Assembly: GCA_934047225.1 (NCBI GenBank)
Contig: OW203989.1
Coordinates: forward strand, 7,477,977 to 7,541,976
Direction: 5' to 3'
DNA: 64,000 nt
Origin: Ypsolopha sequella
Lineage: Eukaryota > Arthropoda > Insecta > Lepidoptera > Ypsolophidae
Shown: positions 52,877 through 61,999 of the stretch, piece by piece
Layout: the number at the start of each line of letters is the position of its first letter
How positions within the stretch are numbered: position 1 is the stretch's first letter
Notes under the pieces: generated by a model
Databases searched by the model: none
The model's input: only the letters and a program-made list of their open reading frames with translations
What the model was told of the DNA's origin: nothing
Translations under genes and position numbers: made by a program

Positions 52877-52971
52877 CTACTCGATGACAGTTTGTTCCTC
52901 TTTCACAAAGAATTCTACAAATTCTTCAACAGTGTTTGTATTTTCTGTGTCGATAACGTCGGTATCAACAT
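52877..52971 (-). CDS. Candidate terminal coding exon, acidic C-terminus
   Basis: Minus strand. A polypyrimidine tract and acceptor (CTTTTTTGTTACAG) precede an open 95-base exon that codes, after two leftover bases, VDTDVIDTENTNTVEEFVEF, then FVKEEQTVIE and a stop (52877-52879). The peptide is strongly acidic, with few low-complexity codons. It could be the last exon of a host gene or of a spliced transposon gene. No homologue recognised and no upstream exon found. The foldback at 53072 begins 100 bp upstream. Tentative. Confidence 0.3.
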
Positions 52972-53114
52972 CTGTAACAAAAAAGTATGTTAGTATTAAT
53001 TTTGTTGCAAAAAGAGGAATATCCGCCATTGCGAAAATAAACGAAAAACATAAAACACAAAAAATATAATTATGAACAGAAAACCACTTGTACTATCCCA
53101 CAAATTTATTTAGG

Positions 53115-53157
53115 ACTTCCTGACCGGTTTCGCCTTTGTGGCATTATCAAAGGAATC
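53115..53157 (-). ncRNA. Hammerhead ribozyme-like motif 3
   Basis: On the minus strand: UUCCU, UUGAUAA (C3 and G8 changed), U, helix II GCC-ACAAA-GGC, GAA, ACCGGU, C, AGGAA. Helix I pairs over five bases (UUCCU/AGGAA). Core changes suggest loss of activity. Confidence 0.5.
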
Positions 53158-53390
53158 ATTGTAAGATCTTAATTACACAATAAATAGTTACATAACTAAT
53201 GTAGTGTCATTGATCGCACTGACCGATGGAAACTGTTTATTGTGTAATTTTTTCCAAAAACAACACATGTCACTGTGACGATAAAGATGATAATCAAACT
53301 ATTGTTTATATATAAAAGTTTGTTTATCATCTTTATCGACATAGTGACATGTGTTGTTTTTGGAAAAAGGTCTTCAATTTCGATCTTAAA

Positions 53391-53432
53391 ATTCCTTTTA
53401 TAATGCCATAAAGGCGAAACCGGTCAGGAAGC
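53391..53432 (+). ncRNA. Hammerhead ribozyme-like motif 4
   Basis: Plus-strand partner of motif 3: UUCCU, UUUAUAA (three core changes), U, GCC-AUAAA-GGC, GAA, ACCGGU, C, AGGAA. Helices I and II are intact while the core has decayed. Confidence 0.45.
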
Positions 53433-53595
53433 TCTAAATAAATTTGTGGGATAGTACAAGTGATTTTCTGTTCATTATGTATTCTAAGTTCCACCAAGTG
53501 CCAACAATCAACAGTATAAACAAAAATATAATTATGATATAAAATTGAAAAATACGTGTACTATGTTCCACTAATATAGGTATATTTAAGCACGA

Positions 53596-53642
53596 TTACG
53601 CTACCGGTTTCATCGATTTAATCGACATCTTCAGGCGAAAAC
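53596..53642 (-). ncRNA. Hammerhead ribozyme-like motif 5 (core intact)
   Basis: On the minus strand: UUUCGC, CUGAAGA, U, helix II GUCGAU-UAA-AUCGAU (one G-U pair), GAA, ACCGGU, A, GCGUAA. The core fits CUGANGA…GAA. The cleavage position is A where C is usual. Helix I pairs UUUCGC with GCGUAA at five of six positions. Confidence 0.6.
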
Positions 53643-53661
53643 AATTATTTATAATAATTAA

Positions 53662-55027
53662 CTGACAAATGCTGAGTTGCACGAAAACGACGCTAATTTT
53701 CCGTTAGCTAACTGGGATCTAATCTCAAGATTACATAATCTCGTGATTAAATTTGAAGCTGTTGTTCGAAATGTTTTTACTTTCCTTTAAGTGATAATTA
53801 AGTGTTTCCTGATATAAAAATAAAATTAATCTGAACACAGAATAAAAATGTTCAACACTCTTTCAAATCTTTTTATAAACCGCATTATTTGTATTTAGAT
53901 GTGGCGCCACTGAATGTTAATCATAGTAAAATGACTTTTATGTCATTGAAGTTAGAAGCTAATTTATTAATAGTTCGCAAATTTGTCACCGATATAGAAC
54001 ATACGTGCTCCCTATAACTGACTGTCATGTCAAACAACAAAATTGAAATTGAATAACCTTAGGTTCGCATTTTACTTCTGCAAAGTGGTTTAATAAAAGG
54101 TTTCCGGGAACCATGGCAAGTCCAAAAAAATACCTTTTGAATTATTCTACAAACAGTTGATTTGTCGGCTTGTATTGTGTCACCCAACAACTGCTGAAAG
54201 GTGCCTGTTGCATAGAACCTCCGTAAATAAAAGCTGGGTCTTTGCCTCGATTGATCTTGACCTTTCAGTTGAAGGAGAAAGGTTATGTTCTATCCTCGAT
54301 AATATATTTTGAGCAGCAGCTTTTGAGAACCTAAACCGTTCCATAAATTCCTGTTCGTACCTAGATAGTCGCCACTTAACTGGAGAGAAGAGTAGAGATT
54401 CTGAGAATACTGGTCAAAACCTAGTAAAAAGCCTTGGTGGGCTCTCCATTTGGAGCCAGGAATAAATAATGGTGCATTCACGATCTTTGAAATTGTTTTT
54501 AGTTACACCCAGCGACATTAATCTTACACCAAACTTGAAATACTTTTATGTTCTCACGATTGAATACATCTCCTTCTGCAACCACGTTCTTTCTTTTCTT
54601 TTTACGAATTTCTATCTGGTTTACAAGATACAAGCAATTGCAAGGTAAATTGCTTGCAGCAAAATTGTACAGCAATGCAAAGAGCACGCTACGCCACCTA
54701 CCGCTATAAATGTTAAACTTTCTTCAAAATCAGCTGTGACATGGTCAGCCATCTTCCCATTTAGCGGGATAAGTACAGGATCGTTGCCACTTAAATTTTA
54801 ATTTAATCAAGTGTCAAATTGGACGCTAACGGAGGTAAAATTGCGTTCGAACAACATAAAGTCGAAGATAATCATGAGTTTGACAGATTTTTATTTAAAT
54901 AAATAAAGGTTGCTTAAATATTTATATTGGAGGTTTCGTGCAACAGAAAATCATGATTCTCGTGATTAAATTAGTTTAATCTCTACTTAAATATTAAAAT
55001 TTGTTTCGAACAACTCGGCAAAAGTTG
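53662..55027 (-). mobile_element. PIF/Harbinger element, decayed
   Basis: About 1.37 kb flanked by TTAA-containing sequence at both sides (TAA/TTA is the usual 3-bp Harbinger target). Terminal inverted repeats are imperfect: TGCTGAGTTGCACGAAAACG at the left and, on the complement at the right, TGCCGAGTTGTTCGAAACAA. TTAATCACGAGA/TCTCGTGATTAAAT words lie inside both ends. It carries a transposase fragment on the minus strand. Confidence 0.7.
54131..54380 (-). pseudogene. PIF/Harbinger transposase fragment, frameshifted
   Basis: The minus frame reads KWRLSRYEQEFMERFRFSKA, AAQNILSRIEHNLSP and EAKTQLL. After a frame change near 54225-54235 it reads LRRFYATGTFQQLLGDTIQA, then DKSTVCRIIQKV. 'FRFSKAA…I…I' and 'LRFYATGTFQ…GD…I.KSTVCRII' are the conserved N-terminal and helix-turn-helix-like parts of Harbinger nucleases. 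Catalytic Asp/Glu motifs further on are not readable. An acceptor-like TCTTCTCTCCAG lies just upstream, so the exon may start there. Confidence 0.8.
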
Positions 55028-55159
55028 TTAAATCGTGCTTAAATATATTAGTGGAACATAGTGCAAGTATTTTTCAATGTTCTATCATGGTTAAAATGTT
55101 CCATCACGAAGTGACAACATAATATACCATTAATTCCCTAAAAATATAATTGTCACGAC

Positions 55160-55445
55160 ATATTTTATTTTATTTATTTTTTTTATTTATTTATTATTAA
55201 CATTTATACTACACAATCTTTACAGGCTAACCTAATGCGATTGGTAACAAATTATATTTAAAGCAGTTTTTGCGAACTCCGTCAAAGACAACTAAACAAA
55301 TCGGTATCCGTAAGGTTGTCGATTCTGTTGAAAAGATGGAGTGCCTTTACAACAGGTGACTCTTTAAGAACATTAGTGCGCGCATGCTGCACGCAAAACA
55401 ACTTATGATTTCTCGCGCGAAGATAGTTATCCGGCACAAACAGCT
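55160..55445 (-). pseudogene. LINE reverse-transcriptase C-terminus with 3' tail
   Basis: The minus frame reads FVPDNYLRARNHKLFCVQHA, RTNVLKESPVVKALHLFNRI and DNLTDTDLFSC, then a stop. Homologous to 27854-28129. AATAAATAAA-type tail at about 55160-55195. 5' truncated. Confidence 0.65.
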
Positions 55446-56400
55446 TCAAGGAGTGTCAGAGGTTTTTCAGAGTGTGGACTGTGATTGAAACAGCTAACAC
55501 TCGAAGGGTTTTCACCGTTGATTTTTAAGTCCTAAAGTGTTTGGGAGTGATCCTTAAAGTGGTACGTCGGTCAGAAATATACGCTTTATAGCAGAGTTTG
55601 ACATTATCAAGATAATGATCCGAAATCTATCAAACAGATATAAGCCTAGCAATCCTTTTTTAACTGGTATTATATGTCAACATTTACGATAGAAGCAAGT
55701 AGTTTAAATAAATTATACACATTTTACAATCAAGGTAATCTTTTATACATGTTTTGTTCATAATTTCGACACTAAAATATCGATTATACTTATCAAAGAT
55801 AACTATCAACCTAAATTTATCTTGATAAATATCAAAGATAATCATCAATGATGGTTATCACTTCGAACCCTTTATAGCGCATGCAGGATTACATGACAGT
55901 ATTTTCATTCACCGTCAGCAAGAGGTAAGAATTTACTATGCACTATATCGGCTTCAGGATGTTGATGGGGCTGCCGCGGTTCTATAGTGCATCGACAATA
56001 TTTGCGGACACCGATGACTTTTTGCGATCATGCACAAACGAATCCCGTCGATTATCGACAGAACCAGCGGCAGCGACATCCTGAGGACATTTTCTAGTAA
56101 GTTTGACAATCATATGCTGAAGTATTGGATTGGCAAACATTGCTTACCTAATAAATAAAAAAAGTTAAATAATTTAATATGAAATTGTAAATACTTTAAA
56201 TCGAATCTTATCCTATTGTTCTTTTTTTTGTATTTTTAATGTTTGTAATTTCATGTTTTTCAATGGGTCTTTAACACCTAATTACGAACTTTTTTTATTA
56301 TTATTTTGAAAGACTTATTGGCATCCTTGACCGGCAGGATTCGAACTCTTGTCTCAAGATTGAGATTCTGGCGATCTACCGACTGGTCTAACGAAATGAA
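55443..56400 (-). mobile_element. tRNA-headed SINE broken into three pieces
   Basis: Minus-strand pieces in the correct order. The head is at 56325-56400 (A-box-like TTAGACCAGTCGGTAGATCG, B-box-like AGAGTTCGAATCCTGCCGGT). The body is at 55860-55945 (GCTGACGGTGAATGAAAATA, AATCCTGCATGCGC). The 3' end is at 55443-55500 (TCCACACTCTGAAAAACCTC). Compare 35298-35644. A hairpin (55951-56087) and unassigned sequence separate them. Confidence 0.5.
55951..56087. repeat. Hairpin inserted in the SINE
   Basis: TTCAGGATGT, GGCTGCCGCGGTTCT and GCATCGACAAT pair with ATTATCGACAGAACCAGCGG and CAGCGACATCCTGAGG. About 137 bp. Family unknown. Confidence 0.6.
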
Positions 56401-56429
56401 CGAATTTAATCTTTACTAACGTTATATCA

Positions 56430-56855
56430 TTGCAGAATAGAAACGCAGTATATAAAGTATGTTTGGTTTCAGCATTGAATGATAGAGTGAAAAATATCAA
56501 CATACGGGATCGTTGCGGCCTGAAAGAAGATGTAGTGACTAGAATAGAAAAAGGAATGCTTCGGTGGTTTGGACATGTAGAGAAGATGAATGAAAGTAGA
56601 GTGACGAAAGAAATTTATGGAGCGCAAGTGGAAGGTACAGCTCGACCAGGCCGCCCTAGAAGGACGTATGCTGACCAATCTGGCGACTTACTGAAGAAGG
56701 GCATTCTCAAAAGTACCCAGGAATAGAAAAGCTTATATGACTAGATTGATGGATGTGGAAGAGAAGAAAGAGGCGTGTCTGGATCGTAGCAGATAGAAAT
56801 CTGTAGTCTCTGTCTACCCCTCTGGGAGACAGGCGTGAGTATATGTATGTATGTA
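56430..56855 (+). pseudogene. RTE LINE reverse-transcriptase C-terminus and 3' end
   Basis: An open frame (from about 56430 to a stop at 56724) reads VCLVSALNDRVKNINIRDRC, GLKEDVVTRIEKGMLRWFGH, VEKMNESRVTKEIYGAQVEG and RPGRPRRTYADQ. 'MLRWFGHV.KM…GRPR.T' is the well-known end of lepidopteran RTE-type polymerases. Downstream, in other frames, MTRLMDVEE and ACLDRSR-like remnants and the terminal GGCGTGAGTATATGTATGTA tail continue to 56855. 5' truncated. Sister 3' end at 32720-32862. Confidence 0.8.
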
Positions 56856-56887
56856 TAGAAATGCAGAATAAAATTAAATCTGTATAT

Positions 56888-56958
56888 GAGGAGCTCTGCA
56901 TTAGAGCATATGCCCGTTACTTGAGAGGTCATGGGTTCAAATACCTGTTCAGAGCTTT
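56888..56958 (+). repeat. Degenerate tRNA-like sequence
   Basis: GAGCTCTGCATTAGAGCATA resembles an A-box region and CATGGGTTCAAATACCTG a B box, about 37 bases apart. The end CAGAGCT partly complements AGCTCTG. Probably a SINE head next to the RTE tail. Confidence 0.45.
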
Positions 56959-57015
56959 CACATCCAGATTTACTTTTGTTCTGCGTTCCTATGCTACAAT
57001 GATTACAATTTAAAT

Positions 57016-57060
57016 TTGGATCTCCTTGCGATGAATAGATCGGCAAGTGTTTATAATGTA
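57016..57060 (+). repeat. Diverged terminal repeat like 60228
   Basis: TTGCGATGAATAGATCGGCA and AGTGTTTATAATGTAAATTT parallel the 60228 terminus (GATAAATCGCCAAGTGTTTA). Confidence 0.4.
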
Positions 57061-57545
57061 AATTTGTATATTGTAAGGGTAGGGACTAATATCGGACTAG
57101 CTCTCCCTTACAGAAGGTACTCGTGATCCGAACGCGACGACCGACCGATACCACGAGTCCAGTGTGCCTTGGCAGGATAATAGTGGAAATGAATTGTTAA
57201 TTGTTATGTTAATAATATTTAATTAATTAAATATTAATGTTACACTGTGTATTTTATTATAATTATAATATGTTATTGCAAGAGAAAAAGGAATATAAAA
57301 TGTTATGTTATAAATTATGTTAATGTTCATGAGTGGCACGAAACCAACTGACGTTTCTACAATACTTTAGGCTTAAAAAATGTATCGCTGGCAGTCATAT
57401 CGTCATCCGGAAGGCACTAACTTGTCCTCAATACTTGCGGGCGCTGTGTTAGCAACCTTGACTTAAGTAAACTATGTCAATAGGAAATAATTATTAAGAA
57501 ATGTTAAGATAATCTAAATGTGTGGACAAAGTCCGTACATATATG
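57061..57545. other. No feature recognised
   Basis: AT-rich with TTAATTAATTAAATATTAAT. A short GC-richer patch (57115-57175) without coding. Confidence 0.4.
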
Positions 57546-57600
57546 TTTATGATGGATAAATCGCCAAGTGTTTAAAAATATAGATTTATTTCTATCATAG
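57546..57600 (+). repeat. Solo terminal repeat like 60228
   Basis: GATGGATAAATCGCCAAGTG, TTTAAAAATATAGATTTATT. Close match to the end of the large palindrome; no partner arm nearby. Confidence 0.55.
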
Positions 57601-57749
57601 TTTTTAATATTTATACTTTAACACGTAGAGTCCGGCAGAAACCTACTCTAAATAACGCATGCGAGAATCAATTAGGTAAGTGTGAAAAGGATATTAGAAT
57701 TTCGTTAACTTCGCTAGTTAACATATATGTACTATGGATATATAAAACC

Positions 57750-57806
57750 ATTTGCAATATTCCGCTAATCGTCTCCTCGCTAAGCGATTAGCGGAATTAT
57801 GCAAAT
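57750..57806. repeat. Short near-perfect hairpin
   Basis: ATTTGCAATATTCCGCTAAT plus CGTCT pairs with TAAGCGATTAGCGGAATTAT plus GCAAAT, with a loop of about 8 bases. Probably a tiny MITE or remnant. Confidence 0.65.
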
Positions 57807-57832
57807 CATTTAAAAAATCCAAATATATTGAA

Positions 57833-58030
57833 GACTAGCCTTTCGCCTGCGGCTCCGCCCGCGTTTATTCAATCTCTGCTCCGTTTTCGGCTTGTGCGTT
57901 ATTTTATCAACACCCTATTTTTATAGCCTATATGTTGAACAGTCACTATGACGGTAATAAAGAAAACCACATCCAAATCCGTTGAATGGTTCTTGATTTA
58001 AAACGTAACAAACATACATACATACAGACA
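57833..58030 (+). repeat. Lepidopteran LINE/SINE 3' module
   Basis: GACTAGCCTTTCGCCTGCGG, CTCCGTTTTCGGCTTGTGCG, TATGTTGAACAGTCACTATG, CCAAATCCGTTGAATGGTTC and ACAAACATACATACATACAG. Matches 27421-27615. Confidence 0.65.
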
Positions 58031-58300
58031 ATCAAAAATGGTAATTTTGGTTTCAGTACAGCACTAATAAAAACGAATTCCATTTAAAATTTTGAAAAAA
58101 TATTATATGTATAGACAAGACTGTTATAATACTTTATTATTTGTATAGTTGGACTTTCAAGGTTCAGCACTTTTATCTAATGACAGCACGTCATTCGTTG
58201 CTGAAATGTGCGCGAGCGCCGAAGCCCTCAGTTACATTACAACGCAATAAGAAATGTATAAAGAACGCACTATCACAAACAAGCTTGACGTGCTGTTTTA

Positions 58301-58853
58301 ATTGTCAATACAATCAACATGGAATTAGTATGTACTACGTACAACTGGAAGGCTTACTGGTAAAATCCTGTCAAATAAATTTGAACTCTATTTGCAAGAT
58401 GATATCGTTGTTTTTAGAATATCCAAATACAGAGTAAAAAATGGTCTCGAGAGAGAACAACTTAAGCTTCGTTGTGTCTCTTTCGCACGATTGCCATGTA
58501 AAATATTTAATTACTTTAGTAGAATAAGATTAAAAGAAATGAAAATTAAAACGTAGTTTTCGCTGTAATTTAAAGATATACCTAGTGACTACGATTGAAA
58601 TTGTCATGCTACTAGGTGCTGATGAAAAGGCAACTAACATAAAGAACATCAAGAATCGACGAACGTGTATAGAGTAATTATATAAGGTGGCCTAGTAAAA
58701 TCCGATGTACCTACCTATTGCATAAAAAATGGTTACCCTACTTAGACAAGGACGGGTGAAGTTTTGAAACCTCTCTTTCGGCTCGCGTTTATAATCAGAG
58801 TGAACCTTCCAGTTGTACGTAGTACATACTAATTCCATGACAGTCAATAATTG
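58301..58853. repeat. Widely spaced inverted repeat
   Basis: TCAACATGGAATTAGTATGT and ACTACGTACAACTGGAAGG at 58313 are mirrored by CCTTCCAGTTGTACGTAGTA and CATACTAATTCCATG at 58805-58839. The arms are about 55 bases with high identity and the spacer is about 440 bp. The ORF at 58141-58437 crossing the left arm is unrecognised. A DNA-element relic is likely. Confidence 0.6.
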
Positions 58854-58880
58854 TATCGGAATTGATGTACATAGTATTTG

Positions 58881-58972
58881 TTCTTACTTACCACTTGCTG
58901 AACGGTGAACGAAAATATCACAGTTCACACTCGGAATACCTCTAACACCCCTTCCGGGATTCATGTCATGTT
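58881..58972 (+). mobile_element. SINE 3' fragment
   Basis: TTACCACTTGCTGAACGGTG, CACAGTTCACACTCGGAATA, CCTCTAACACCCCTTCCGGG and ATTCATGTCATG match the body and 3' end of 22060-22403, plus orientation. Confidence 0.6.
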
Positions 58973-58974
58973 AT

Positions 58975-60225
58975 ATATAATACTAAAAAATGAACATTAT
59001 TACTTATAGCCGCGAGCAGTATCTGGCTGGATAGTGATTTTCTTTCGTATAGACGAGTATTTTCACTAGTTTTCGGCTTTTCACTAGCCTTAACATTTAC
59101 CTTTGTTAGAACATTGTAGTTTATTGCTTTTTCAAGCTCGGAAAAAGGCGAACACTACTAGGAATACGTTATCGTGTCTTCATTAAAAACTTTTTCACAA
59201 AACTTTCATTGCATTTCAACATGTTTCAAACAAACTGTTCGTGAATCTACCAACTACCACCTTTCAAGCCAAGCAACTACCACCTTTCTTTCAAGGCAGC
59301 AAAGGACGTTTTACCAAATATGATAATTGATAGACTGATAGACTATTAGCCAGAAAGTTTATCCACGAAAAGTATTTGCCAGTTTGTGTGAATGTACCTA
59401 CTGTATTCTTTAAGGGGAACGAAAATACAAACAGAAATAAAATGTCAGCTTTCGGATGATTTTGTTGCAATAATTAGGTTACGTATAGCCATAAAAAAAA
59501 TACATGTTTTTGGTTGAACTTTAAGGTATTCATTTTCCACAAACCACGTTCATCGATTCATATTTGTACTGTCAATAAATTTTTTTGTAACCCTCTATTG
59601 CACACTTCTTATCGATTTTGTTTCAGGTATCGCTTTCGCGATTTTGTTGGTTTTTTTTAAATAAAATTAGTGTGAATGATATCTATTCATTTTCCAAATA
59701 CCACGTTATTCGGGTCAAAAAAAGCACCCCCTTTTTCCAAAAATACGTAAATCCACTGATGCAGTCAGCGGCAGCAAGATATTGTCAGTCTACGCCTAGC
59801 GTTGGCGCCCGTAAGACGTGGAACCTGTGCCCTTTTTTGCAAGCTATAAATATCTCCCAAAACTACTTCAAAACACATTGAAATTAATTTTATAAAGTAA
59901 TATTTCGAGGAGCATCATATTCCTGCCGTTAAAAACTCAACAAAATATGCGTATGAGTGATTTAGCTACATCGTGCCATAGTCATAACAACAAAACTGAA
60001 TGAATTTGGAATGAATTCATACTTTTATGCGGGAAAATAATATATGTTACTCTAAAAGAATAATTTTGTGATCGTTATTGAAACCCAAATTAATTTACTT
60101 ATACTTACTGAGATCTGTAACAAAGGTCAATGACCTTTTCGTGAAATTACCCTCTAGTATTGGCTCACCATTTCAGGTCCAATAAGTGAAGTTTTTTGCA
60201 AATTATATAGGTATACTTACTTGGG
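58975..60225. other. No gene confirmed; repeat half at 59045
   Basis: 59045-59085 (CGTATAGACGAGTATTTTCA, GTTTTCGGCTT) resembles the right arm of 15453-15686. The 87-residue ORF at 59618 has no recognisable domain. The rest is AT-rich. Confidence 0.4.
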
Positions 60226-60227
60226 AT

Positions 60228-61998
60228 AAATCGCCAAGCATTTAAAATATAGAAATTTATTTTGAAATATTTACAGTGCATGGCAAAATTATTAGATCGT
60301 AGATAATCCTGTCGGTACATGTTCAGGTTCTGTTACGCAAAATGAAAACAATGAAACTCTTTTAGGATTAATTTGTTATCCCTATGTTTGTCTGTCTGTC
60401 CGTTTGTCTAGACAATTTTTTCTGGGTAAAATTAATAAATACCAATATAAACGGCCCTCTATAGAGCTGTAAAAACATACTTTTGACGTTTTTATTTATA
60501 TTACGTTTTAGGTTTTTACGTTTTTTTTTACGTTTTTCATACAAATTTTCTCACTATGAAAATGTAGGGATGAACACTTGAGATAATATTTTGCATTTAA
60601 AAGTCAACACAGAAAGGAATTGTTGAACAAATAATGTAAAAAATATGAAAACCATGTTGTTCTATTCTAAAGGGATTAATTATCTACTGTTCAATGTGGC
60701 GATAGCTTTGTTTATTTTTTTCCTTGAATCATTTTTTACTAAGATAACAAATAGTTTAATACAAGGTTTTCCTTAAGAGGTCCCTTTACCCCTGTATTTT
60801 TCTTAAAATTCATACAATAGGTATAAACCGAATGTGAAGTCTACAGCTTATTTTCTTCATATCTCTTTTCTATTCTAGTGACATCTAACTACGTCTCTAT
60901 ACAGCCCAAAAAGCAAAATTTGATAAAACACCATCATAATAGCTGTCAGGATATCGTCAATATTGCCTCGTTTTTACACAAAGTTTAACAAGTTTGTATA
61001 TTTTTATCTATACTGGAAATAAAAAAGAGAGAAATACAGGCGTCGTTCATGTTAAGATGACTAAGTTTACACACTTTGCTAAGTATAAACAATTACCGTT
61101 TCATGGAAAACTGTTTTGACCTGAAACCATTTCACAAATTCAATTAACTTATTTTGAATATCTTGTCATCTTGCACTTCTTGATGAGAAATACAATTTCA
61201 ATAAGTAAAAATACAACTTTTAGTTAAGAAAACTTATAGTTCAAAGTCTGCTGTATGCATTAACATATTTTTAATTATATTACAATAGTAATAAAATAAT
61301 TGGCTTATCCGTCGTCGTGATACCAGCCGTAAATTTCTAAAATAATCTGATATCACGCTTATGGAAAACCCAATTATTTTGAAGATACCATAATATCATT
61401 AAAATATGTTTATGCATTTAGCAAACTTTTAACAATAAATTGTCTTAGCTAAAAGTTGTACTTTACCGTTATAATTATTTCTTAATATTTTGTTACAAAT
61501 TCGGAGAAATAGCCCTTAAGGAAAACCTTGTATGAAAATATTTGTTATCTTTGTAACAAAGAAAAAAATAATAATAAACAAAGCTATCGCCACATTGAAC
61601 AAACAGTAAATTATTAATCCCTTTAGAATAGAAAGATATGGTTTTATATTTTTTACATTATTTGTTCTACAGTTCCTTTCTGTGCTTTCTTTCAAATGCA
61701 AAATATTATGTGAAGTGTTGATCTCTATATTTTCATAAGGAGAAAATTTGTATGAAAAAGTTAAACAAAAGGCCATAAAAACGTTATAATATGTATATTT
61801 TACAGGGCTGTAAATATTAGCATTTATTGATTTTACCCAGAAAAATTGCCTAGACAAACGGACAAACAGACAAACATAGGGACAACAAATTAATCCTAAA
61901 AGAGTTTTGGTTTTTCATTTTGCGTAAAGGGACCTGAACATGACAAACTATGATACAAATAAATTTCTATATTTTAAACACTTGGCGATTTATCCCAA
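60228..61998. mobile_element. 1.77-kb palindromic element (large foldback)
   Basis: Left arm 60228-60782 and right arm about 61503-61998 pair over some 500 bases, with gaps. The terminus is CTTGGGATAAATCGCCAAG. Inside are CAAAATGAAAACAATGAAAC, CTTTTAGGATTAATTTGTTA, TGTTTGTCTGTCTGTCCGTT, TTCAATGTGGCGATAGCTTT and ACAAGGTTTTCCTTAAG. The central 720 bp contains another palindrome (61211-61460). No transposase readable; the 113-residue minus ORF at 61516 lies in the right arm. Related solo ends at 12986, 57016 and 57546. Confidence 0.8.
61211..61460. repeat. Palindrome nested in the large foldback
   Basis: TACAACTTTTAGTTAAG pairs with CTTAGCTAAAAGTTGTA. TATGCATTAACATATTTTTA pairs with TTAAAATATGTTTATGCATT. 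ATAATTGGCTTATCC…GATACC pairs with GGTATC-type text at 61350-61385. Centre near 61335. Confidence 0.65.
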
Positions 61999-61999
61999 G

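Larger units (their letters stand above)
53072..53475. mobile_element. Foldback element with two opposed hammerhead-like motifs
   Basis: About 404 bp. The ends are ATGAACAGAAAACCACTTGT and AAGTGATTTTCTGTTCAT. The outer arms (CTATCCCACAAATTTATTTA) and a separate inner palindrome (AAAAACAACACATGTCACTG with its complement) both pair. Each outer arm holds one ribozyme-like motif, head to head. No coding. Confidence 0.75.
53545..55062. mobile_element. Second hammerhead-bearing foldback, split by Harbinger
   Basis: ATTGAAAAATACGTGTACTA, TGTTCCACTAATATA and TTTAAGCACGATT at the left are mirrored by AATCGTGCTTAAATATATTA, GTGGAACATA and TATTTTTCAAT at the right. The left arm continues into motif 5. 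The layout parallels 53072-53475. The Harbinger element at 53662-55027 fills the middle. Confidence 0.6.

Noticed and set aside
57750..57806. Rho-independent transcription terminator
   Set aside because: The hairpin is strong, but this is a eukaryotic, AT-rich genome with no gene upstream and no T-tract function expected.
61516..61857. 113-residue minus-strand ORF as a transposase of the large foldback
   Set aside because: Sits in one arm, and the matching arm does not keep the frame; no DDE-like motif.
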